A program made the translations under genes and the position numbers. A stretch of 64,000 nucleotides of DNA, taken from Bacteroidota bacterium. Lineage in GTDB: Bacteria; Bacteroidota; Rhodothermia; JANXDC01. Positions 9,156-18,677 of this stretch are shown here, piece after piece (the stretch's first letter is position 1; each line of letters begins with the position of its first letter). The notes under the pieces were generated by a model. That model was not told where the DNA came from. It saw only the letters and a program-made list of their open reading frames with translations, and ran no database searches. Location: assembly GCA_025998875.1 (NCBI GenBank), contig AP024675.1:62001-126000 (forward strand). Direction: 5' to 3'.

Positions 9156-10209
9156 CCGCCCATCTGGGCAGCACCTCCGGCCGGTCTTCCCGGATGCAAC
9201 GGGCCAGCTTCGCCCCCAGCGCGGGCGCCCACAACAGACCCCGAGACCCCAGAGCGCCGAGCAGAAACAGCCCGGGCCATCCCGGAACCGGACCCACAAG
9301 GGGCCGGAAATCCGCCGATGCAAGGCGCAGGCCGGACCAGAGCTCCACGGCGCTGGCCTCCTCCAGGGGAGGATACAGCTCGGCAAAGCGCCTCCAGAGC
9401 CGCTCGGAAGATTCCGTCTGGAAGGCGGGCCCATCACAGGCACGATACACCCCTCCCAGCCAGGCCTCCTGCTCGGAGGCCGGAAGCAGATGCCCTCGAT
9501 ACTGCAACACCACGGAGGGCACGGGCCGAAAACGGAGCCGCAACAGTTCACCCTGGTAGCGCTGCACGGGCATGCGGGGGAACCAGTCCCGCAACCCCGC
9601 CCCGGGAGCCAGCACCACGCACGAGGATCGTATGCACCCCCAGGAGGTGTGCGCCCGCCATCCGGAAGGGGTCCACTCGAGCCTTTCCACGCTTCCGGAG
9701 AGCACACACAGGCCGACTTCCCGCAGCCGGGCCTCGAGCCGGGCGAGCAATCCGGCGCCCGAGAACACATATACCGGCGCGATCCGATAGGCGTGGCCCG
9801 GTTCCTGCAGACGGAGCTCGGGGCAGTGTGGCCGGACCCGGTCTGCCTCAAGCGGCGTGACGCTCATCCCCGCTTCCCGGAACCGGTCCATCCCCCGCTG
9901 CCGGGATCGCTCCAGGCGTGCGGCCTCCTGATCGTCGGCCGGAATCCGGATTAGCTCCGCGGGGGTCAGCTCCGGGATCAGCGACCGCAACCAGGAGAGC
10001 GCCACCCGGTAAGCCCACACGGCCTCCGGGGACGGATACAGGGAGCGTGCGGAGAAGGGGTGCAGCAGCGCCCGGGGGACTTGCGAGGCGCCCGCGCCAG
10101 GGTCTCGGATGAGCACAAGCTCCCCGGCCGGCAGGCCGGATCGGACCAATGCTTCAGCCAGGGTCAGCGCGGCCCACCCGCCGCCTACGATGAGCACGCG
10201 GGGACTCAT
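9097..10209 (-). CDS. MnmC-type FAD-dependent oxidoreductase domain protein
   Basis: DAO-fold flavoprotein of 370 residues with an N-terminal dinucleotide-binding motif (VLIVGGGWAAL, 5-15) and a C-terminal G-L-x-L-x-x-A-D-F-R-P-L-V-G-P signature. In E. coli MnmC the C-terminal FAD domain removes the carboxymethyl group from cmnm5(s2)U34 of tRNA and the N-terminal methyltransferase then makes mnm5. Here the two activities are separate genes in the same order, overlapping by ATGA (4 nt). The start at 10209 was chosen because the Rossmann motif starts a few residues later. The assignment to tRNA modification is inferred from the partner gene. Confidence 0.75.
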   Translation of the reverse strand: MSPRVLIVGGGWAALTLAEALVRSGLPAGELVLIRDPGAGASQVPRALLHPFSARSLYPSPEAVWAYRVALSWLRSLIPELTPAELIRIPADDQEAARLERSRQRGMDRFREAGMSVTPLEADRVRPHCPELRLQEPGHAYRIAPVYVFSGAGLLARLEARLREVGLCVLSGSVERLEWTPSGWRAHTSWGCIRSSCVVLAPGAGLRDWFPRMPVQRYQGELLRLRFRPVPSVVLQYRGHLLPASEQEAWLGGVYRACDGPAFQTESSERLWRRFAELYPPLEEASAVELWSGLRLASADFRPLVGPVPGWPGLFLLGALGSRGLLWAPALGAKLARCIREDRPEVLPRWAATSRWPAEVFAPDPERLRR

Positions 10210-10961
10210 CGGGTCAGGAAAAAGCGCTCGTATGGCAACACGGTGTACCCCTCGAGGACCTCGGCCCGATGTGCGGCCACGGTCATTTCCCGCTTGCGCA
10301 GAATCCCGGGCAGGCGGGCAATGACCAGGCGGGCCCGCAGCATGGCGCGTCGCGCCGCGGTGGAGGCCCCGTAGGTGGCCAGAATCCCATCCGGAGCCAT
10401 GCGGTAGGCCAACCAAGCAAAACAGGCCCGTGTCCAGCATTCCGGGTTCACCTGGGGGCCAAAGGGATCATGATAGACCGCCTGGGCCCGCAGGCGAGGT
10501 AGGGAGGCCCGACGCCAGTCCACCGGATACAGATACAGGCAGATGCGTCCCCCCATGCCCAGCGTAATGACCGGGTTCGGACCCGGATCCCGCCGCGCGC
10601 GCGCCAGCGCCTCCTGCACCACATCGACCAGCTCGGGATGGGTAATGCGCTCACGAAATCGCAATGGCTCTATCAGTTCGGGACTCAAAGGATCGCGCTC
10701 AAGGGCGTAGTACTCGAGCAGACCCCGGGCATATCGGTGCAGAAAGGCCTCAGCCGTCAGGAGAAAGTTTGTCCCCGCCCCGAAGCCCAGCTCCAGGACC
10801 TGCCACGGGGGCGGGTGACGCCCCAGCCGCGTGCCTTCTACAAACACATAGCGGGACTCGGTGAAGGCTCCGGCCAGAGAGCGCAGGGAAACACCCCTGC
10901 CGGGGTCCTGTAACGTCCAGGAGCCATCTCCGGTCTGTACGGGCACGTAAAGCGCCATCAT
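10206..10961 (-). CDS. MnmD-like tRNA methyltransferase (DUF752)
   Basis: SAM-dependent methyltransferase matching the N-terminal MnmC/MnmD family, which makes the last step of mnm5(s2)U34 in tRNA wobble positions. The 251 residues contain the family opening DGSWTLQDPGRG, the SAM loop LELGFGAGTNF (about 56-66) and the catalytic-region motif DPFGPQVNPECWT in place of the E. coli D-x-F-A-P-x-x-N-P-x-M-W. GGAGG precedes two consecutive ATG codons (10961 and 10958); either could be used. It is followed by the FAD partner with a 4-nt overlap. Confidence 0.82.
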   Translation of the reverse strand: MMALYVPVQTGDGSWTLQDPGRGVSLRSLAGAFTESRYVFVEGTRLGRHPPPWQVLELGFGAGTNFLLTAEAFLHRYARGLLEYYALERDPLSPELIEPLRFRERITHPELVDVVQEALARARRDPGPNPVITLGMGGRICLYLYPVDWRRASLPRLRAQAVYHDPFGPQVNPECWTRACFAWLAYRMAPDGILATYGASTAARRAMLRARLVIARLPGILRKREMTVAAHRAEVLEGYTVLPYERFFLTR

Positions 10962-11099
10962 CGGGCCTCCGGGCTGTACAAAGTACACGGTGGAATTACA
11001 TTTCGCCACGGCCGGCGAACCGGAACCGGGCCGCTGCGGACTCGTTCAATGAGGGCGGGTGGGCCGCATTTGTGGCAATGAATTTGCAGGTTAACTTGC

Positions 11100-11130
11100 T
11101 TGACAAGCCTACCGACCCCGCATAAATTCC
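11100..11130 (+). promoter_or_regulatory. Promoter of clpC
   Basis: TTG (11100-11102), 20-nt spacer, TAAATTCC (11123-11130), in line with the other starts in this window. The same TTG extends to TTGACA, so a -35-like reading is also possible. The leader to the clpC ATG is about 90 nt with no strong Shine-Dalgarno. Confidence 0.6.
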
Positions 11131-11223
11131 TCCAGACTGCGGCGGTCAGAGGCCAAGAGGCTTCGTGCGGGGCTCGGCTCAAAGAGTCAGACGGACAAAC
11201 AACGACAGACATCACGGGCTTCT

Positions 11224-13734
11224 ATGGAAGGTAACTTCTCCAACCGGGTACGTGACGTAATCTCCTACAGCCGAGAGGAGGCCATTCGGTTAGGGCACGA
11301 CTACATCGGCACCGAACACCTCCTGCTGGGGATCATCCGGGAGGGCGAAGGGATCGCGGTCAAGATCCTGCGCAATCTCGGGGTGGACCTGCAGCGCCTG
11401 AAGCGGCGCATCGAGGAGGCCGTCCGACCCTCGGGAGGAACCTTTACGGTAGGCAACCTGCCCTTGACCAAGCAGGCCGAAAAGGTGCTCAAGATCACCT
11501 ATCTGGAAGCCAAGCTCTACAAGAGCGATGTCATCGGCACTGAACACCTGCTGCTGTCCCTGCTGCGAGACGAGGAGAACATCGCCGCCCAGATCCTGCA
11601 CGAGTTCGGCGTCTCTTACGAAAGCGTGCGCAGTGAGCTGGACGCCATCATCAGCGGTCGCCCCAGTCGATCCAACGCCTCAGCGCGGACCGCTTACTTT
11701 ACGACATCGATTGCCTCCAAGACGGAGTCCAGAAAGATGGAGAAGTCCAAAACCCCCGTACTGGACAACTTCGGCCGGGATCTGACCAAGCTGGCCGAGG
11801 AGGGCAAGCTCGATCCCGTTATCGGACGCGACCGGGAGATCGAGCGCGTCGCCCAGGTGCTCAGCCGCCGCAAGAAGAACAATCCCGTTTTGATCGGTGA
11901 ACCGGGTGTGGGGAAGACGGCCATCGCCGAAGGGCTGGCCCTGCGCATTGTGCAGAAGAAAGTCAGCCGCGCCCTCTACAACAAACGCATCGTCTCCCTG
12001 GATCTGGCCGCGCTCGTGGCGGGCACAAAGTACCGCGGACAGTTCGAGGAGCGCGTCAAGGCCGTCATGAACGAGCTTGAGAAAAACCCAGACGTGATCC
12101 TGTTCATCGACGAGCTGCACACACTCGTTGGCGCCGGAGGCGCCTCGGGCTCCCTGGATGCCTCGAACATGTTCAAGCCCGCTCTGGCGCGGGGCGATAT
12201 TCAGTGCATCGGGGCGACCACGCTGGATGAATACCGGCAGTACATCGAAAAAGACGGCGCCCTGGAGCGGCGTTTCCAGAAGATCATCATCGATCCTCCG
12301 ACCCCGGAGGAAACGCTGGAGATCCTGCGCAACATCAAATCCAAGTACGAAGAGCACCATGGCGTCCGCTACACCGACGAGGCGCTCGTGGCGGCCGTGA
12401 AGCTATCGGAACGCTACATCACGGATCGGTTCCTGCCCGATAAAGCGATCGACGTCATCGACGAGGCCGGAGCGCGCGTGCGCTTGTCGAACATCAAGGT
12501 GCCGCAGGAGATCCTCGATCTGGAAGCCGAAATCGAACGCATCAAAGAGGAGAAAAACCAAGTTGTCCGGAGCCAGCGCTTCGAAGAGGCCGCCCGTCTG
12601 CGAGACCGCGAAAAGCGGCTTCTCGAAGAGCTCGAGCTGGCCAAGGAACGCTGGGAGCGCGAATCGGCCAATACGATCTATGAGGTCACGGCCGATCACA
12701 TCGCCGAGGTTGTGGCCATGATGACGGGCATCCCCGTGCACAAGATCGCCCAGAGCGAGTCGAACAAACTGCTCAACATGGCCGAGGAACTCAAAAAGCA
12801 GGTCATCGGGCAGGATGAGGCCATCGACAAGCTTGTGCGGGCGATCCGACGCAGCCGGGCGGGGCTCAAGGATCCCCGGCGGCCCATCGGCTCCTTCATC
12901 TTCCTCGGCCCCACCGGGGTGGGCAAGACGGAGCTGGCCAAGGCCCTGGCTCGCTACCTCTTCGATACGGAGGAGGCCCTCATCCGCATCGACATGTCCG
13001 AGTACATGGAGAAGTTCTCCGTCAGCCGGCTCATCGGCGCCCCGCCCGGATATGTGGGCTACGAAGAAGGCGGACAGCTGACGGAAAAAGTCCGGCGCAA
13101 GCCGTACTCGGTGGTGCTGCTCGACGAGATCGAAAAGGCCCACCCGGATGTGTTCAACATCCTCCTGCAGGTGCTCGACGATGGTATCCTGACCGATGGG
13201 CTGGGCCGGCGCGTGGACTTCCGCAACACGATCGTCATCATGACCTCCAACATCGGGGCCCGGGATATCCGCAACCTCGGCAAGGGCATCGGATTTACCC
13301 CTGTGCCCCAAGAGGCCAATTACAAGAACATGAAGTCCACGATCGAGGAGGCGCTGCGTCGGGTATTCAATCCGGAATTCCTCAACCGGATCGACGACGT
13401 GATCGTCTTCCACCCGCTGGAGAAGCCGCACATCTACCAGATCATCGACGTCATGACCGCCGATCTTATGAAGCGGGTGCGCGATCTCGGCTATGAGCTT
13501 GAGATCACAAAGGCGGCCAAGGATTTCCTCGTCGAGAAGGGTTACGACCCGCAGTTCGGCGCCCGGCCGCTGCGGCGTGCGATCCAGAAATACGTCGAGG
13601 ACCCCATGGCCGAGGAGATCCTCAAAGGCTCCTTCCGGGAGGGAGACCGCATCAAGCTCGATCTGGACAAAAAGTCCGGCGAGCTGGTCTTCCGCACCCA
13701 GCGCGCCGCTGAGCCGGCAGAAAAAGCAGAATAA
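11224..13734 (+). CDS. clpC: ATP-dependent Clp protease ATPase subunit ClpC
   Basis: Hsp100 unfoldase that feeds substrates to ClpP. The 836 residues show two Clp N repeats (1-145), AAA+ domain 1 with Walker A GEPGVGKT (225-232), a short UVR-type middle segment (about 440-475) that marks ClpC instead of ClpB, and AAA+ domain 2 with GPTGVGKT (562-569). The C-terminal domain is followed by a charged tail. It has its own promoter and a strong terminator and stands alone; mcsA/mcsB and ctsR are not adjacent. Confidence 0.96.
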   Translation: MEGNFSNRVRDVISYSREEAIRLGHDYIGTEHLLLGIIREGEGIAVKILRNLGVDLQRLKRRIEEAVRPSGGTFTVGNLPLTKQAEKVLKITYLEAKLYKSDVIGTEHLLLSLLRDEENIAAQILHEFGVSYESVRSELDAIISGRPSRSNASARTAYFTTSIASKTESRKMEKSKTPVLDNFGRDLTKLAEEGKLDPVIGRDREIERVAQVLSRRKKNNPVLIGEPGVGKTAIAEGLALRIVQKKVSRALYNKRIVSLDLAALVAGTKYRGQFEERVKAVMNELEKNPDVILFIDELHTLVGAGGASGSLDASNMFKPALARGDIQCIGATTLDEYRQYIEKDGALERRFQKIIIDPPTPEETLEILRNIKSKYEEHHGVRYTDEALVAAVKLSERYITDRFLPDKAIDVIDEAGARVRLSNIKVPQEILDLEAEIERIKEEKNQVVRSQRFEEAARLRDREKRLLEELELAKERWERESANTIYEVTADHIAEVVAMMTGIPVHKIAQSESNKLLNMAEELKKQVIGQDEAIDKLVRAIRRSRAGLKDPRRPIGSFIFLGPTGVGKTELAKALARYLFDTEEALIRIDMSEYMEKFSVSRLIGAPPGYVGYEEGGQLTEKVRRKPYSVVLLDEIEKAHPDVFNILLQVLDDGILTDGLGRRVDFRNTIVIMTSNIGARDIRNLGKGIGFTPVPQEANYKNMKSTIEEALRRVFNPEFLNRIDDVIVFHPLEKPHIYQIIDVMTADLMKRVRDLGYELEITKAAKDFLVEKGYDPQFGARPLRRAIQKYVEDPMAEEILKGSFREGDRIKLDLDKKSGELVFRTQRAAEPAEKAE

Positions 13735-13753
13735 CGTTCCTTTTCCTGTACAC

Positions 13754-13784
13754 AACCCGAGGCCTGCAGGCCTCGGGTTTTTTT
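13754..13784 (+). terminator. Rho-independent terminator after clpC
   Basis: A 26-bp perfect palindrome (13754-13779) followed by a run of T to 13784, 20 nt after the clpC stop codon. It separates clpC from mscL. Confidence 0.92.
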
Positions 13785-13811
13785 ATCCCTTTACCAAAAG
13801 GAGACATGCCT

Positions 13812-14186
13812 ATGAGGATGAGGAAAGAGCTCAAAGGGCTACGGGATTTCCTGTTGCGCGGCAACGTGGTGGAGCTGGCCGTCGCCGTGCTCATCGGGTC
13901 CGCCTTCGGTCAGGTGGTCAACAGCCTCGTATCCGACGTGTTCACCCCGCTGTTCGGGGCGCTGGGGGGCGCACCGGACTTCTCTTCCCTGCATCTGGGA
14001 CCTGTCGCCATAGGTCGATTCCTCAACGCCGTAGTCAGTTTCCTCATCACGGGCAGCGCCATTTATCTGCTTGTGGTCCTGCCCATGCGGAAGGGGCAGG
14101 AACGCGGCAATACCCCTGCCCCGGAGCCGCCGGAAGAGGTTCGCCTGCTGCGCGCCATTCTGGAGGAGCTCCGAAACCGCCAGTAA
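13812..14186 (+). CDS. mscL: Large-conductance mechanosensitive channel MscL
   Basis: Pentameric inner-membrane channel that opens under membrane tension in hypo-osmotic shock. At about 124 residues it is typical in length. It has an amphipathic N-terminus with the family motif FLLRGNVVELAVAVLIG (TM1), a periplasmic loop, TM2 and a charged C-terminal helix. AAGGAG is 8 nt before the ATG at 13812; an ATG at 13806 would be too close to it. It converges on murQ. Confidence 0.95.
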   Translation: MRMRKELKGLRDFLLRGNVVELAVAVLIGSAFGQVVNSLVSDVFTPLFGALGGAPDFSSLHLGPVAIGRFLNAVVSFLITGSAIYLLVVLPMRKGQERGNTPAPEPPEEVRLLRAILEELRNRQ

Positions 14187-14244
14187 CTTCCCCCTTGGGC
14201 CGCAGCCGACCCGCAAAGCCTCTGCGGGCGACAGCGCGAAGGGC

Positions 14245-15162
14245 TCATCCCTCCTGTATGGCGCGGCGTACAAAGCCCCCGGCCCGGTGCAGGCGTCGAC
14301 GCGCCTCTTCGGCATCGACCCCGGCCAGGAGCATGACCAGAGCCGTCTTGACGTGCCCGGAGGCGGCCTCCAGAGCCCGGGAGGCGGACTCGTAATCGGC
14401 TCCGGTGAGGAGCATGAGAATGCGACGGGCGCGCTGGCGCAACTTCTGGTTGGTCAGCTGCAGATCCACCATGAGGTTTTCGTATACCTTCCCGAGCCGG
14501 ATCATGCTCGCTGTGGAGATCATGTTCAGGACGAGCTTCTGGGCCGTACCGCACTTCATGCGCGTAGAGCCCATGATCACCTCCGGTCCCACCACGGGGC
14601 AGATGGCCACATCGACCTGGAGGTCGAACTCCTCGCGGGGATTGCAGGTGACGAAAATCGTGCGCGCCCCTCGGCGCCGGGCCTCCTCAATGGCCCCCAC
14701 CACAAACGGGGTGCGCCGGCTGGCAGCCAATCCGCAGACCACGTCGCGCTCGCTTACTCCGCGTTCGCGGATAGCGCGCGCCCCGTCCTCGGCCCGATCT
14801 TCGGCCCCCTCCTGAGCCCGGAAAACGGCTTCCGGTCCCCCGGCGATAATGGCCTGCACCATTTCGGGGTCTGTGCCAAAGGTCGGCGGACATTCGGCCG
14901 CATCCTGGACGCCGATACGGCCGCTTGTGCCGGCGCCCACGTAGAAGAGCCTCCCTCCCTGGCGGAAAGCCTCCACGACAAGCTCCACCGCTTGCGCGAT
15001 ATAGGGGATCTCCCGGCCCACGGCCTCCGGCACCCGTCGATCCTCCGCGTTGATGATACGCAGGATCTCCTCCGTATCGGCCAAGTCGATATGCATGGAG
15101 GCCGGATTGCGCTGCTCGGTCAGCAGGCGGCTCAGCTGCGCGAAAAGCTCTCGATCCCCCAT
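14245..15162 (-). CDS. murQ: N-acetylmuramic acid 6-phosphate etherase MurQ
   Basis: Cleaves the lactyl ether of MurNAc-6-P to GlcNAc-6-P and D-lactate during peptidoglycan recycling. The 305-residue SIS-domain protein contains FYVGAGTSGRIGVQDAAECPPTFG, the signature of the family, and VIMGSTRMKCGTAQK. The ATG at 15162 lies 2 nt after the argS stop; the frame continues upstream inside argS but shows no homology there. No MurNAc transporter or kinase is visible nearby. Confidence 0.95.
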   Translation of the reverse strand: MGDRELFAQLSRLLTEQRNPASMHIDLADTEEILRIINAEDRRVPEAVGREIPYIAQAVELVVEAFRQGGRLFYVGAGTSGRIGVQDAAECPPTFGTDPEMVQAIIAGGPEAVFRAQEGAEDRAEDGARAIRERGVSERDVVCGLAASRRTPFVVGAIEEARRRGARTIFVTCNPREEFDLQVDVAICPVVGPEVIMGSTRMKCGTAQKLVLNMISTASMIRLGKVYENLMVDLQLTNQKLRQRARRILMLLTGADYESASRALEAASGHVKTALVMLLAGVDAEEARRRLHRAGGFVRRAIQEG

Positions 15163-15164
15163 GA

Positions 15165-16808
15165 CTACATCTGCTCCGGCGCGGACACCCCCAGCACGGC
15201 CAGCCCGTTGCGCAGCACCAGGCGCGTGGCCTGCGCCAGATGCATGCGCGCGGAGGCCAGCTCCGGCTCCTCGCCCAGAATCCGGCATTCGTGATAGAAG
15301 CGGTGAAAGGCCGCGGCGACCTCGTTAAGATAGACGATCACCCGATGGGGCTCCAGGTGCTCGGCCGCCTCCTCGATCACCCCGGGCAGGTCCACGAGCG
15401 CCTTCATGAGCGTGATCTCGTGCGGATGCAGGAGCCGTTCGTAAGCGGGATGCTCCCGGAAACGAACCCCCACCTCCTGCGCTTTGCGCACAATAGAGGC
15501 GATGCGCGCATGGGCATACTGCAGGTAAAAGACCGGGTTTTTCTCCGAGGCCTCCCGGGCCAGATCCAGATCAAACTCCAGGTGTGTGCCCGGACTGCGC
15601 ATGAGGAAGAAAAAGCGCGTCACATCCGCCCCGACCTCATCGATGAGCTCATCGAGCGTAACAAATGTAGCCCGCCGAGTGCTCATCTTGTAGGGCTGGC
15701 CGTCCTTGAGCAGGGTGACGAACTGATAGATGAGCACCCGGATGCGTTCGGTCGGATATCCCAGCGCCCCTACGGCGGCCAGCACATCCGGATACGTGTC
15801 GATATGGTCGGCCCCGAAGACATCGATGATGAGATCGTAGCCCCGCTCGAGTTTGTTGATGTGGTAGGCTATATCCGGTAGCCGATACGTGGGCTCGCCG
15901 GTGCTTTTGACCAGCACCACATCGCGATGCCGCCCGAGCGCGGTGCCCCGGAACCAGATAGCCCCCTCGGCCTCGTAAATCAGATCCCGCTCCCGGAGCC
16001 GGTCGATCACCCGCCAGATGGCTCCGGACTCATAGAGGCTGTGCTCGTTGAAGAAGCTATCCATGCGGATGGATAGCCGCTCCAGAGTGCGCACGATCTC
16101 GGCAAAGATCATGCGCTCGGCCGTCTCCTTGAAGATCGCCAGATCCTCTGTATCGGCCAGCCCGTCTCCGTGCTCCTCTAGAAGGGCATGAGCGATGTCC
16201 CGGATATATTCTCCCTGATAGCCTTCTTCAGGAAAGTCCACCGGCTTGCCGAGCAGCTCCAGGTAGCGGGCGCGCACGGACTCGGCCAGCAAGCGCATCT
16301 GCCGGCCGGCGTTGTTGAAGTAGTACTCGCGCGTGACCTCGTAACCTGTGCACGCCAGCAGACGCGCGATGGCATCCCCTAGAACGGCGTTGCGTCCGTG
16401 TCCCACGGTAAGGGGACCGGTGGGGTTGGCGCTCACAAATTCGACCAAGGCCCGCCGCCCCCGATTGGATTCGCTACGGCCGTACTCCTCGCCCCGGCTG
16501 AGGATCTCCGCCAGCACGGCGTGCAAAAACGCGGGCGCGTAAAAGAGGTTGATAAATCCGGGCCCGGCCACCTCGACGCGCGCGATCCGGGCCGGATCGA
16601 GCTCCAGATGCTCCACCAGGCGCCTGGCCACCTCCCGTGGCGGAAGGCCGACCTCCGGAGCCAGGCGCAGGGCCACGTTCGTGGCCCAGTCCCCGTGTTC
16701 GGGACGGGCCGGTTTCTGAAAGATGATTTTCTGCAGCGACGCGCCGGAAAAGCCGGCTTGCTCCGCGGCGGCACGAAAGGCCGCTTCCAGATACGGACGT
16801 AGATCCAT
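15165..16808 (-). CDS. argS: Arginyl-tRNA synthetase
   Basis: Class I aminoacyl-tRNA synthetase charging tRNA-Arg. Its 547 residues carry the HIGH-equivalent VGHGRN within NPTGPLTVGHGRN (near residue 126), the KMSKS-equivalent KMSTR (near 373) and the C-terminal DALR anticodon-binding domain ending LRNGLAVLGVSAPEQM. The N-terminal Arg-tRNA synthetase domain covers about 1-90. It is transcribed from a consensus promoter with a 25-nt leader and followed 2 nt later by murQ. Confidence 0.97.
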   Translation of the reverse strand: MDLRPYLEAAFRAAAEQAGFSGASLQKIIFQKPARPEHGDWATNVALRLAPEVGLPPREVARRLVEHLELDPARIARVEVAGPGFINLFYAPAFLHAVLAEILSRGEEYGRSESNRGRRALVEFVSANPTGPLTVGHGRNAVLGDAIARLLACTGYEVTREYYFNNAGRQMRLLAESVRARYLELLGKPVDFPEEGYQGEYIRDIAHALLEEHGDGLADTEDLAIFKETAERMIFAEIVRTLERLSIRMDSFFNEHSLYESGAIWRVIDRLRERDLIYEAEGAIWFRGTALGRHRDVVLVKSTGEPTYRLPDIAYHINKLERGYDLIIDVFGADHIDTYPDVLAAVGALGYPTERIRVLIYQFVTLLKDGQPYKMSTRRATFVTLDELIDEVGADVTRFFFLMRSPGTHLEFDLDLAREASEKNPVFYLQYAHARIASIVRKAQEVGVRFREHPAYERLLHPHEITLMKALVDLPGVIEEAAEHLEPHRVIVYLNEVAAAFHRFYHECRILGEEPELASARMHLAQATRLVLRNGLAVLGVSAPEQM

Positions 16809-16833
16809 AGAGAATCCGTGAGGGTTCGACCGG

Positions 16834-16865
16834 CAAAGTTAGAACAGGCCCACGGCCGACGGCAA
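16834..16865 (-). promoter_or_regulatory. Promoter of argS-murQ
   Basis: Minus strand TTG (16865-16863), 21-nt spacer, TAACTTTG (16841-16834). The -7 element is a perfect TAnnTTTG match. Confidence 0.72.
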
Positions 16866-17029
16866 CGCGGTCGCAGTCCGCTCCGGTGTACGGAGATGTA
16901 CGGAAAAACGAACACTCCGGACAACGGCATCCCCCAGAAATCCCCGTTTTCCGGATGCGGGCAAGCTCGGCATACCGCTTGCTCACTTTAGCTCGAGAGT
17001 GTAGATAAGATAGGTGACGCCTCCTTCTG

Positions 17030-17066
17030 GACCCCGTGTGTGTGGTGACACACGGGGTCTTTGTTT
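17030..17066 (+). terminator. Terminator-like hairpin upstream of the LOG gene
   Basis: An 11-bp perfect inverted repeat (17030-17040 with 17049-17059, 8-nt loop) followed by a T-rich stretch. On the plus strand it has no upstream gene to terminate; argS lies divergent. It may end a short RNA from the 16.87-17.03 kb region or insulate the LOG promoter, whose -7 element begins at 17066. Confidence 0.6.
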
Positions 17067-17073
17067 ATCTTCG
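17066..17073 (+). promoter_or_regulatory. -7 element upstream of the LOG gene
   Basis: TATCTTCG, 16 nt before the start codon. The -33 position (17043-17045) lies in the hairpin loop and reads TGG, a weak match. Confidence 0.4.
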
Positions 17074-17089
17074 TTGCGCCTTCGAGACG

Positions 17090-17632
17090 ATGGACCGTCC
17101 GTATATCGCCATCTTCGGTAGCTCGCGGGTGCGCCCCGGAGATCCCCTCTACGCGCTGGCCGAGGAGCTGGGCTTTCGCCTGGCGCAGGCCGGGTACAAC
17201 GTCTGCAACGGAGGCTACGGGGGCGTCATGGAGGCCAGCGCCCGAGGCTGCCGGCGCGGAGGAGGACGGGCGCTGGGTGTGCCCATTGCGGGATCGGGGA
17301 CCCCGAACGCATACGTAGACGAGCTGGCCCCGGCAAGAGATCTGTGGGAACGACTCCGCACCCTCGTAGAGACGGGGTCCGGATACGTCGTTCTGCCCGG
17401 CGGCACCGGCACGCTTCTGGAGCTGGCCATGGTCTGGGAGCTGGCCTATAAAGGATGGGCCCGATCCGCGCCGATATGGGTCTGGGAACCCTTCTGGGGG
17501 CCGGTCCTGCAGCGCATCCAGAGCGAACCCGCTTCCGAGGGCCTGGCCCCCGGACTGAACCCGCTTGATCTGCTTCGGCCAGTCGGTACGATAGAGGAAA
17601 TCCTGATCGACCTTTCTGGAGCCTCTCGCTGA
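17090..17632 (+). CDS. LOG family protein (putative nucleoside 5'-monophosphate phosphoribohydrolase)
   Basis: Rossmann-like protein of 180 residues with the LOG/lysine-decarboxylase-like signature PGGTGTLLE (102-110) and an early GGYGGVMEA motif. Family members cut ribose-5-phosphate from nucleoside monophosphates, in plants to activate cytokinins. The ATG at 17090 places the IAIFGSSR strand at the N-terminus as usual. It is a single gene. ilvE follows with its own promoter, whose -33 TTG begins immediately after the stop codon. The physiological substrate in bacteria is not established. Confidence 0.85.
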   Translation: MDRPYIAIFGSSRVRPGDPLYALAEELGFRLAQAGYNVCNGGYGGVMEASARGCRRGGGRALGVPIAGSGTPNAYVDELAPARDLWERLRTLVETGSGYVVLPGGTGTLLELAMVWELAYKGWARSAPIWVWEPFWGPVLQRIQSEPASEGLAPGLNPLDLLRPVGTIEEILIDLSGASR

Positions 17633-17663
17633 TTGCGCTCAAACTGACCTCCGGCTATCTTGC
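17633..17663 (+). promoter_or_regulatory. Promoter of ilvE
   Basis: TTG (17633-17635), 20-nt spacer, TATCTTGC (17656-17663), with a 24-nt leader to the ATG. Confidence 0.6.
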
Positions 17664-17687
17664 TGCCCGAAAGCCGGGAATGTGACC

Positions 17688-18602
17688 ATGAAGCGGCTGT
17701 GCGAATGGATCTGGTTCAACGGCCGGCTGGTGCCCTTTGAAGAGGCGCGCGTGCACGTGCTGGCCCACGTCATTCACTACGGATCGAGCGTTTTCGAAGG
17801 GATCCGCGCCTACAGCACCCCCAAAGGCACCGTGGTCTTCAGGCTGCGCGAACACCTGCGGCGGCTCTATCATTCCGCCCGGATCTACCGGATGTCCATC
17901 CCCTATGCTATGGAAGCGCTTCATGAGGCCGTGCTCGAAACCATACGGGCCAACGGGTTCGCCTCCTGCTACATCCGCCCGGTCGTCTTTCGCGGATACG
18001 GCACCATGGGGGTAAACCCGCTCAACTGCCCCGTTGAGGTGAGCATCGCCGCCTGGGAGTGGGAATCCTATCTGGGCCAGGAGGCCCTCACGGAGGGCGT
18101 GGACGTGCAGGTCTCCTCCTGGCATCGCATGTCGGCCAACAGCATCCCGTACATGGCCAAGGCGGGTGGCAATTACCTTAACGCCCAGCTGATCAAAATG
18201 GAGGCCCTGATGCATGGCTACAGCGAGGGGATCGCCCTGGATCAGGAGGGCTTCCTGGCGGAGGGGAGCGGGGAAAACCTGTTTCTAGTCTGCGATGGAC
18301 GTCTGATCACTCCCTCGCTGGAGGCCCCCATTCTGCCCGGCATCACGCGCGACGCGGTCATCCGCCTGGCCCGAGATATGGGCATAGAGGTGATCGAAAC
18401 ACGCCTGCCGCGAGCTGCCCTGTATGTGGCCGATGAGCTCTTCTTTACCGGCACAGCCGCCGAAATCACCCCGATCCGGTCTGTGGATCGCATCCCTGTT
18501 GGAACCGGAACCCGAGGACCGATCACCGCCCGCCTGCAGGAGGCATTTTTCCGCATCGTACACGAGGGCGAAGACCCCTACGGATGGCTTACGCCCGTCT
18601 GA
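17688..18602 (+). CDS. ilvE: Branched-chain amino acid aminotransferase
   Basis: PLP-dependent class IV transaminase that exchanges amino groups between glutamate and Leu, Ile or Val keto acids. At 304 residues it is normal in length. The PLP lysine is K158 in YMAKAGGNY. The helix motif [11 protein letters not shown] and the C-terminal [12 protein letters not shown] also match the family. A GTG at 17682 is also in frame, but the ATG at 17688 is preferred. The next genes make pantothenate from ketoisovalerate, a valine-pathway intermediate, so the grouping is metabolically sensible. Confidence 0.94.
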   Translation: MKRLCEWIWFNGRLVPFEEARVHVLAHVIHYGSSVFEGIRAYSTPKGTVVFRLREHLRRLYHSARIYRMSIPYAMEALHEAVLETIRANGFASCYIRPVVFRGYGTMGVNPLNCPVEVSIAAWEWESYLGQEALTEGVDVQVSSWHRMSANSIPYMAKAGGNYLNAQLIKMEALMHGYSEGIALDQEGFLAEGSGENLFLVCDGRLITPSLEAPILPGITRDAVIRLARDMGIEVIETRLPRAALYVADELFFTGTAAEITPIRSVDRIPVGTGTRGPITARLQEAFFRIVHEGEDPYGWLTPV

Positions 18603-18611
18603 GCACCCCGG

Positions 18612-18642
18612 TTGTGCCCGGTGGCGTAATTCCATAACTTGG
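18612..18642 (+). promoter_or_regulatory. Promoter of panB-surE-suhB
   Basis: TTG (18612-18614), 20-nt spacer, TAACTTGG (18635-18642). It begins 9 nt after the ilvE stop. Confidence 0.62.
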
Positions 18643-18677
18643 CCGTGGCCGTCCACGCTTCAACCGGGAATCTGTCC

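Noticed and set aside
14187-14244. Stem (CCCGC/GCGGG) between mscL and murQ as a terminator
   Set aside because: It has no T run on either strand, so it was not listed as a terminator.
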